This document shows positions 58,593 through 64,000 of a stretch of DNA of 64,000 nt, in pieces. The notes under the pieces were generated by a model that worked only from the letters and a program-made list of their open reading frames with translations, made no database searches and was not told the DNA's origin. The stretch comes from UBA6022 sp032154105. GTDB taxonomy: Bacteria; Patescibacteriota; Saccharimonadia; Saccharimonadales; Saccharimonadaceae. Each line of letters opens with the position of its first letter. Position 1 is the first letter of the stretch. A program made the translations under genes and the position numbers. The stretch covers positions 1 through 64,000 of the forward strand of contig JALDYI010000004.1 of assembly GCA_032154105.1 (NCBI GenBank), written 5' to 3'.

Positions 58593-59633
58593 ATGCTAGA
58601 CGATAATAATGTACTCAAGCAGCGTGATCCAAGTGATGCGCTTGGTGTAGCAGCCGAACAATACCAGCAAGCTCGTTTTGCTGTAGCGATTAATAACCCA
58701 GAACACGATGGTCGTGTAATTACCCGGGTTGTCGTAGCTGGTATGGGTGGATCGGCTCTTGCTGCACTCCTTGTAAAATCATGGTTAAAAGCCGAGCTAG
58801 CGGTACCGTTTGAAGTGGTGCGAACCTATGATCTACCTGGATATGTCGATAGCTCAACACTTGTGATAGCTAGTAGTTATTCAGGTAATACCGAAGAGAC
58901 GGTAAGCTCTCTTAGTGACGCCCGAAGCCGAGGCGCCCAGGTAGCTATTATTGCTGCGGGCGGGAAGTTGATCGATATTGCCGAGAAACAAGACATTACG
59001 CACGTGCAATTGCCAGCTCATCTACAGCCACGCATGGCAGTTATCTACAATCTTCGTGCGCTCGTAGCACTGCTTGGACACTTTTCTATTACGTCACACA
59101 TGGCGTTTGACGAGATTGCCGCAACGGCTGATTGGCTTGCGGAAGAAACAGCCAAGTGGACAAGCGACGTATCGACGGACAAGAACTATGCCAAGCAGCT
59201 TGCGCTGACGGCCGTCGGAAAGACACCTGTGTTTTATGCCGGTAGCCTCATGAGCCCTGTGGCATACAAGTGGAAGATTAGCTGGAATGAAAACGCCAAG
59301 AACGTTGCGTTTTGGAATGAACTACCGGAGTTTAATCACAATGAATTTATGGGCTGGACGTCGCACCCAGTTGAAAAACCATTTGCTGTGTTTGATCTTG
59401 TGAGTGAGCTTGAACATGCACAGATCTTGAAACGATTTGAGGTGTCTGACCGTCTCCTTAGTGGTCGCCGACCAAAGTCTACAGTAGTCAATCTCGAGGG
59501 AGATAGTGAAATTGCCCAAATGCTATGGGGAAGTATCCTTGCTGACTTTGTGAGTATTTATGTAGCGATCTTAAATGGTGTTGATCCAACACCGGTACCC
59601 CTTATTGAAAAGCTAAAGCAAGAGCTCGCTTAG
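58593..59633 (+). CDS. Bifunctional phosphoglucose/phosphomannose isomerase-like SIS protein
   Basis: 346 residues from the ATG at 58593 (AGGGTGGGA upstream; a GTG three codons earlier is inside this site). SIS-domain features: VVVAGMGGSALAALLV, IASSYSGNTEETVSSL with the phosphate-binding SxS/T pattern, and the C-terminal ELPEFNHNEFMGW block carrying the catalytic region of archaeal-type PGI/PMI. It interconverts fructose-6-P with glucose-6-P or mannose-6-P. The convergent permease ends inside its 3' end. Confidence 0.88.
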   Translation: MLDDNNVLKQRDPSDALGVAAEQYQQARFAVAINNPEHDGRVITRVVVAGMGGSALAALLVKSWLKAELAVPFEVVRTYDLPGYVDSSTLVIASSYSGNTEETVSSLSDARSRGAQVAIIAAGGKLIDIAEKQDITHVQLPAHLQPRMAVIYNLRALVALLGHFSITSHMAFDEIAATADWLAEETAKWTSDVSTDKNYAKQLALTAVGKTPVFYAGSLMSPVAYKWKISWNENAKNVAFWNELPEFNHNEFMGWTSHPVEKPFAVFDLVSELEHAQILKRFEVSDRLLSGRRPKSTVVNLEGDSEIAQMLWGSILADFVSIYVAILNGVDPTPVPLIEKLKQELA

Positions 59634-60859
59634 CTATATTGGCGCAGCGCTTCGATTGGATCTTTGCGAGCCGCTCGAATTGCAGGGTAAAGTCCGAAGA
59701 TGCCGCCGACAATGAGTGAGACTGCGGCTGCGAAGCCTGCGATGTCCCAAGTGAACACCGGCGAGAAGGTGAGCTGTGTGCTGATAGCGAAGGCTACGAT
59801 ATAGCCGAGTAAGTAGCCGGTGATACCGCCGCCGATACTAATGGCGAGTGACTCTATGAGAAATTGCCAGACGATATGTCCGTTGCTGGCGCCAAGCGAT
59901 TTGCGAAGGCCGATTTCTCGTGTCCGTTCGGCGACCGTAACGAGCATGATATTCATAATGCCAATACCACCGACGATAAGTGAGATGCCCGCGATGGCGG
60001 CGCTCACTCCCGCAATCGTAAAGAACAGTTGGCTAGTCGGCTGAGCAAGTTCTTGGCCAGCAAGTACAACAAAGTCTTTCTCTTGCTTGTGGAGCGATAG
60101 CAGCGTGGCGTTTGTCTTGTTGATAATACCTGGCAGATGCTCAACGCTATCGGCTTGAATATCAATTTGTTGCAGCTGGGTAATATTTTGGTTGAAGCTC
60201 TTGCCGAGTTCAAGACTGATGATTGCCGCGTTGTCGAAATCGATATTATTGTAATTGATTGGATCGTTCATGCGCTTTAGTACGCCGATTACCGTAACCG
60301 TCTCGCCGCGCATTGTTAATGTTTGACCAGTTGAATCTTCGGTGCCGAAGAGGTCGATAGACGCCTGGAGCCCAAGGACGGCGGTATTTTTATTTGTTTC
60401 GCCGTCGATAAACTGGCCTGAGCGCAACTTAAACTGAGAGATATCGGCTAGTTCAGGTGTTGTTGCGACGATCGGCAGCCGGGTGAGTGTTCGGTCGCTT
60501 GATTTGATACTACCGCTCATAACCATGAGCGGAGCCGCTGCCTTGACGTGATCGAGTTCTTTAATGTGCTCGAGGTCGCTTTCGGTGAGTGTACTGGTTG
60601 CGAAACGGGTTTGCGAGGCTGGCATGGTAAAGTTGTCGCCAGATTTTGCGGGCGCGCCTGGGCGGACGACGGAGATATTGCCACCGAGATCATCGACTTG
60701 GCGGCTGACGAGCTGGCTGGCGCCTTCGCTAAGGGCGAGGATGGCTGTGATGCTGGCGATGCCAATGGTGACGCCGAGCATGGTAAGGGCTGTGCGCATG
60801 CGGTTGCTGCGCAGTGATTGGGAGGCGTTTTGGATATGATTAATCAGAAGAAGGCGCAT
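59630..60859 (-). CDS. MacB-like ABC transporter permease
   Basis: 409 residues. N-terminal helix (TALTMLGVTIGIASITAILAL), large extracytoplasmic MacB_PCD domain (about 45-280) and three C-terminal helices (LFFTIAGVSAAIAGISLIVGGIGIMNIMLV and others) ending GLYPAIRAARKDPIEALR, the FtsX/MacB signature. It acts mechanically in efflux or lipoprotein/peptide release. No MacA/TolC-like partner is in the window, as expected for a monoderm. Its ATG overlaps the ATPase stop by one base. Confidence 0.9.
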   Translation of the reverse strand: MRLLLINHIQNASQSLRSNRMRTALTMLGVTIGIASITAILALSEGASQLVSRQVDDLGGNISVVRPGAPAKSGDNFTMPASQTRFATSTLTESDLEHIKELDHVKAAAPLMVMSGSIKSSDRTLTRLPIVATTPELADISQFKLRSGQFIDGETNKNTAVLGLQASIDLFGTEDSTGQTLTMRGETVTVIGVLKRMNDPINYNNIDFDNAAIISLELGKSFNQNITQLQQIDIQADSVEHLPGIINKTNATLLSLHKQEKDFVVLAGQELAQPTSQLFFTIAGVSAAIAGISLIVGGIGIMNIMLVTVAERTREIGLRKSLGASNGHIVWQFLIESLAISIGGGITGYLLGYIVAFAISTQLTFSPVFTWDIAGFAAAVSLIVGGIFGLYPAIRAARKDPIEALRQYS

Positions 60860-61659
60860 TATTTTTTAGCTTTCTTTTTCTTGTGGCTGGTTTTTTTAGA
60901 TGATTCTAAGGTCGTGTGCTTGTCGAGCCGGCGCTTTGCATGAGCCTCGGTTGGCTCTTCGCGTGGTGCTTTTGAATCGGTGTCAATCTTGCCGTCGAGC
61001 ATGGTAATGACGCGGCTAGCGTAGGTGGTGAGGTCGGGGTTGTGGGTCACCATGATAATAGTGTTGCCGCGCTTGTGGATGTCGGACAGCTCTTCCATGA
61101 TAATGTGGCTGGCTTTGCTATCAAGGTTGCCTGTTGGCTCATCGGCGAGGATGATCGAGGGATTGTTGACGAGCGCGCGGGCGATAGCTACACGCTGGGT
61201 CTGGCCGCCAGACAGCTGCCACGGCATATAATATTCACGTTCGCCAAGGTGAAATGATTTGAGGATGGTGCTGGCCATCTTGAGTCGTTTGGTTTGGTGG
61301 ATGCCTTTGTAGGTAAGCGGCAGGGCAACATTCTCGATCACATTGAGGCGAGGCACGAGGTTGAAGCTTTGAAAGACGATACCAATTTGTTCGGAGCGGA
61401 TGCGCGCGTGCTTGCGACTACTTAACGTCTCGACTGATGTATCATCGAGGAGGTATTCGCCGTCATTGGCGCGGTCGAGCAGGCCGAGGACATTGAGGAG
61501 TGTCGTTTTACCGCAGCCACTCGGGCCCATGATTGCCACAAATTCACCCTTTTCAATCGTGAGATCGATATTGTCGAGGGCGGTGTGCTCAGCATCACCA
61601 ACGCCAAAACGCTTGGTGAGCGCTCGGAGATTGATGACAGGCGGCTGAGAAGTTTTCAT
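60859..61659 (-). CDS. MacB/LolD-like ABC transporter ATP-binding protein
   Basis: 266 residues from the ATG at 61659; the frame extends 29 codons upstream, but TATAAT at 61667-61672 would then be inside it. Walker A GPSGCGKTTLLNVLG, Q-loop VFQSFNLVPRLNV, signature LSGGQTQRVAIARAL, Walker B IILADEPTGNLD. The basic C-terminal tail is (S/H/K-rich). It energises the adjacent MacB-like permease. Translation is coupled. Confidence 0.92.
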   Translation of the reverse strand: MKTSQPPVINLRALTKRFGVGDAEHTALDNIDLTIEKGEFVAIMGPSGCGKTTLLNVLGLLDRANDGEYLLDDTSVETLSSRKHARIRSEQIGIVFQSFNLVPRLNVIENVALPLTYKGIHQTKRLKMASTILKSFHLGEREYYMPWQLSGGQTQRVAIARALVNNPSIILADEPTGNLDSKASHIIMEELSDIHKRGNTIIMVTHNPDLTTYASRVITMLDGKIDTDSKAPREEPTEAHAKRRLDKHTTLESSKKTSHKKKKAKK

Positions 61660-61750
61660 TCCTTTAATTATAGAGAGGCGAGGGCATAAACTGCAACCTT
61701 TGGTGTGGCGTGAATTATACAACCGTTGGTATACTATAATAAACACATAG

Positions 61751-61840
61751 GGAGAGGTGGCCGAGTGGTTGAAGGCGCACGCTTGGAAAGCGTGTGTGCC
61801 AGCAATGGTACCGTGAGTTCGAATCTCATCCTCTCCGCCA
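61751..61840 (+). tRNA. tRNA-Ser(GGA)
   Basis: 90 bases. Acceptor GGAGAGG/CCTCTCC, variable arm, CCA encoded. Anticodon loop TTGGAAA gives GGA. TGGTATACT promoter upstream near 61728. Confidence 0.95.
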
Positions 61841-61875
61841 AGTTAAAACGCGACTATTTGGTCGCGTTTTAACTT
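61840..61875 (+). terminator. Terminator after tRNA-Ser(GGA)
   Basis: 15-bp stem (61840-61854 with 61861-61875); overlaps the 3' end of the convergent 194-residue gene. Confidence 0.8.
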
Positions 61876-62453
61876 GCCAGTTTGTGCATTGCCTGCCATT
61901 CATCGCTTCTAAAAGCGTCGCCAAGGGCAAGTGGCTGAAAATCATATTCGAGCGCCGCTAGTACATCGCTTATATTGGCATGGATTTGTGGCGATGCGCT
62001 GTCGAGCATAGCGCCGAACAGAGCGGCGCGACTGATCTTTTGCTCTGCGGTGAGTTGAACTTGGAATGGCTCTATACGCATATCCTTGTCTGCGTCTGGC
62101 ACTTTTGCCCAGGCGACCGCCATGCCATTGAATGGCAATTGAGCACGAAGTATCCGCTCGGGTTCATGGGCGACGAGGTGAAGAATGTCAGGGACGGGCA
62201 TATCGTTTTCGGACATGCCTTTTTCGATAAGGCTGTTGGGCCACCTGTACTGAGCGAGCCGTCCGTTCATGTGTGAAATCGGTTCCCCTTGGCGGTTACA
62301 GGCGTCCATAACTGCCTTGCCAACACCATAACGCGATGACCAAGCAATGGTAATACGGTCATCGCTTCGACGGCTAACGACATATTCCTGATCAATTTTT
62401 ACCTGATCGTAGGTGTAGTTATTGATAACTTCGTGTAGATGCTCAGCGCTCAT
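61869..62453 (-). CDS. Soluble protein of unknown function
   Basis: 194 residues, no signal or membrane helix. Begins MSAEHLHEVINNYTYDQVKIDQEY; no motif recognised. Ribosome-binding site GGGAG is just upstream. Convergent with tRNA-Ser(GGA) and divergent from nrdA. A few Trp/His/Asp residues could form a ligand site, but this is speculative. Confidence 0.65.
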   Translation of the reverse strand: MSAEHLHEVINNYTYDQVKIDQEYVVSRRSDDRITIAWSSRYGVGKAVMDACNRQGEPISHMNGRLAQYRWPNSLIEKGMSENDMPVPDILHLVAHEPERILRAQLPFNGMAVAWAKVPDADKDMRIEPFQVQLTAEQKISRAALFGAMLDSASPQIHANISDVLAALEYDFQPLALGDAFRSDEWQAMHKLAS

Positions 62454-62620
62454 CCCAACTCCCTATTGTGATGTAAATCACATAAAAACGTAATCAGTAT
62501 CTTGGAGAGCAGCGTATCACCTGCTGATTTACGTGTAAATAGGTGGTTGCCGTATAGGGGGATTTTTCGTATGGCAAAACGATGGGTGTTTGGATATGTG
62601 TGAATCAAATTCTATTTCAT

Positions 62621-62668
62621 ACACTACATATAGCGTAGTGTTTGTTATTTACAACACTATAAGGTGTT
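62621..62668 (+). promoter_or_regulatory. Tandem NrdR-like boxes upstream of nrdA
   Basis: ACACTACATATAGCGT (62621-62636; the surrounding ACACTAC/GTAGTGT is a perfect inverted repeat) and AACACTATAAGGTGTT (62653-62668) resemble the NrdR consensus ACACTATATATAGTGT. Start-to-start spacing is about 32-34 bases, near three helical turns, as in known NrdR pairs. Confidence 0.6.
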
Positions 62669-62703
62669 ATCGTGCTTGTGGTGAAAAAAACATATAAAAA
62701 CTA

Positions 62704-62732
62704 TTGAAAAACCATATATGGGGGCATATAGT
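62704..62732 (+). promoter_or_regulatory. nrdA promoter
   Basis: TTGAAA (62704-62709), 17-base spacer, TATAGT (62727-62732). Confidence 0.65.
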
Positions 62733-62741
62733 ACTACTCAG

Positions 62742-62757
62742 ACACTACATATGTAGC
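62742..62757 (+). promoter_or_regulatory. Third NrdR-like box at the nrdA start of transcription
   Basis: ACACTACATATGTAGC, with a perfect 12-base palindrome CTACATATGTAG at 62745-62756, begins about 10 bases after the -10, a repressing position. Confidence 0.5.
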
Positions 62758-62780
62758 AGTTCAATCAAAACACACATTTT

Positions 62781-62833
62781 GCAAGAAGGATTTGCGCTAC
62801 TCTAGGGATCACCCCTGAGGGTAGTCTTCTTGC
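62781..62833 (+). ncRNA. Structured leader hairpin of nrdA
   Basis: Outer perfect 8-bp stem GCAAGAAG (62781-62788) with CTTCTTGC (62826-62833) encloses an inner stem formed by CTACTCTAGGG (62797-62807) and CCCCTGAGGGTAG (62812-62824) around a short loop. It lies in the 5' leader between promoter and nrdA. No riboswitch class recognised; could be a regulatory RNA element or stabiliser. Confidence 0.5.
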
Positions 62834-62886
62834 GACGCTTTGAGGGAGGTGTTTGTGTGCAATAACATAATAAATAGGGGAACAGT

Positions 62887-64000
62887 ATGAGTACGATCAA
62901 CGTGGTAAAACGCGACGGCACACGCGAACCATTCGACGCCAATAAAATTAATCTTGCGCTCGTTGAAGCGAGCGAAGGACTTCCTGATCAGATTAGTAAA
63001 GTTGTACAGGTTGCGACTGAAGTTCAACTGACATTATTTGATGGCATTACAACCGAACAACTTGATGAATCAGTGATTCATGCGGCCTTGCAGAATGTTA
63101 AGGACGATCCTGATTTTGATAAGATCGCTGCAAGTCTTCTCCTTAAGAACATCTACAAAAAAGTGCTTGGTAGCTACAAAGATGCTGCCGATCTCAAAAC
63201 ACTTCACGCAACCAAGTTTCCAGAGTATCTCGAGCAGGGTATTGCCGACGGTCTGCTCGATGAGCGCATGAACGCTACGACCTTTGATCTAGATAAGCTG
63301 ACCGAAGCCTTGGAGCCATCTCGTGATCGCCTCATGCGCTACCTTGGCGTCGTGACGAGCCGCAACCGTTATAGCCTTCGCAAAAACAGCGGCGGCTCTA
63401 TGGAAGTGCCGCAGTTTACGGCGATGCGTATTGCTATGGGTCTCAGCTTGCTCGAAAAAGATCCAACCGCAACGGCGCTTGAATTCTACGAATACATTAG
63501 TAAGCTCGACGCCAACCCGGCTGGCTCAACTCGTATCAATGCCGGCGGCTCATTCCCGCAGCTTTCAAACTGTTTCTTGTTTGATATCGAAGACGACATG
63601 GAAGCTATCTCTCGCGGTGTTCGCGATACGATGTGGATCGCTAAGGGTACGGGCGGTATTGGTATTGGTATCACGAAGCTTCGCGCAGCTGGCTCGCCAG
63701 TCCACACTACCAACAGCGAATCAACCGGGCCAATTCCATTCATCAAAATGATCGATACAGCACTCTTTGCCGTTTCTCGTAAGGGTAAAAAGCAGGGCGC
63801 TGCAGCAATCTTTATGGAAAACTGGCACCTTAATTTCCCGCAGTTCCTCGACCTAAAGCAAAACTCGGGTGATCCATACCTTCGCACACGTATTGCCAAT
63901 ACTGCTGTGGTACTCAGCGATGAATTTATGCGCCGCGTACACTCGAATGAAGACTGGTATCTGTTCGACCCAGCTGAGACGGCTGATTTGATCGAGCTTT
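62887..64000 (+). CDS. nrdA: Ribonucleoside-diphosphate reductase alpha subunit (partial)
   Basis: 371 N-terminal codons; the gene continues past the window edge. An ATP-cone occupies about residues 1-95 (INVVKRDGTREPFDANKINLALVEAS). The reductase barrel follows: STRINAGGSFPQLSNCFLF with the first redox Cys, GTGGIGIGITKLRAAGSPV, then GPIPFIKMIDTALFAVSRKGKKQGAAAIFMENWHLNFPQFLDL. It reduces ribonucleotides with an NrdB/F-type radical subunit. Good ribosome-binding site AGGGGA. Class Ia versus Ib is not decided from this half. Confidence 0.93.
   Translation, partial: MSTINVVKRDGTREPFDANKINLALVEASEGLPDQISKVVQVATEVQLTLFDGITTEQLDESVIHAALQNVKDDPDFDKIAASLLLKNIYKKVLGSYKDAADLKTLHATKFPEYLEQGIADGLLDERMNATTFDLDKLTEALEPSRDRLMRYLGVVTSRNRYSLRKNSGGSMEVPQFTAMRIAMGLSLLEKDPTATALEFYEYISKLDANPAGSTRINAGGSFPQLSNCFLFDIEDDMEAISRGVRDTMWIAKGTGGIGIGITKLRAAGSPVHTTNSESTGPIPFIKMIDTALFAVSRKGKKQGAAAIFMENWHLNFPQFLDLKQNSGDPYLRTRIANTAVVLSDEFMRRVHSNEDWYLFDPAETADLIEL

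Noticed and set aside
62571..62603. Ten-codon reading frame (MAKRWVFGYV) as an nrdA leader peptide
   Set aside because: It lies upstream of the likely nrdA promoter, so it would not be on the nrdA message.
1..64000. Alternative genetic code (TGA read as Gly or Trp)
   Set aside because: Several well-supported genes end naturally at TGA with the following gene placed accordingly, and conserved proteins are complete without reading through TGA.
1..64000. CRISPR array, prophage, IS element or rRNA operon
   Set aside because: No regularly spaced direct repeats, transposase, integrase, phage structural genes or rRNA sequence were seen; the phage-type lysozyme domain is part of the T4SS-like locus.

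Overview
The window looks like chromosome from a Candidatus Saccharibacteria (TM7/Patescibacteria) cell, judged from gene content and order only. The signs are very short intergenic spaces, translationally coupled genes, a monoderm type IV secretion-like (T4SS) locus without VirB8/9/10-like genes, many VirB2-like pilins, MurE/MurF/Fem-type wall genes and little central metabolism. TGA is used as a stop, so Gracilibacteria/SR1-type recoding is unlikely.

Layout. 1-6.1 kb: a cell-envelope glycan region (ABC-2 exporter permease cut by the window edge, two GT2 glycosyltransferases, a DUF2079 membrane protein, GtrA) with a succinyl-CoA synthetase-like sucC/sucD pair embedded in it. 6.2-13 kb: a type IV prepilin, then the replication-origin neighbourhood. 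khpB, yidC, rnpA and rpmH read leftwards; dnaA, dnaN and recF read rightwards; DnaA boxes lie on both sides of dnaA.

13-38 kb: a T4SS-like locus. The left arm (minus strand) carries PrgI, a TraC-like protein, a VirB4 ATPase, a large membrane protein with a terminal M23 peptidase, a PEGA protein and a lysozyme/C39 protein. The middle carries two VirB6/TrbL paralogues, a VirB6 C-terminal relic, a degenerate PP2C-like protein and a compositionally odd coiled-coil membrane gene. The right arm (plus strand) has five VirB2-like pilins in a row, and a sixth lies 1.6 kb further on. No relaxase, VirD4 or VirB11 is seen, so protein export or host contact is more plausible than conjugation.

36-48 kb: hsp20, comF, three of four tRNA-Ser genes, tRNA-Arg(GCG), small membrane proteins, HIT, rlmH, a second prepilin, valS, a Fem-type transferase and tsaD. 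48.5-55 kb: a tightly coupled wall-precursor operon (MurE-like, MurF-like, hydrolase, DegT-type aminotransferase, two Fem proteins). 55-64 kb: an orphan phosphohexomutase domain, groES-groEL under a CIRCE operator, a PGI/PMI-type isomerase, a MacB-like ABC transporter, tRNA-Ser(GGA) and the start of nrdA behind NrdR-like boxes and a structured leader.

Many genes here have an extended -10 (TGnTATAAT-like) ending only 5-11 bases before the start codon. This suggests widespread leaderless or near-leaderless mRNAs, and I used it to choose several starts.
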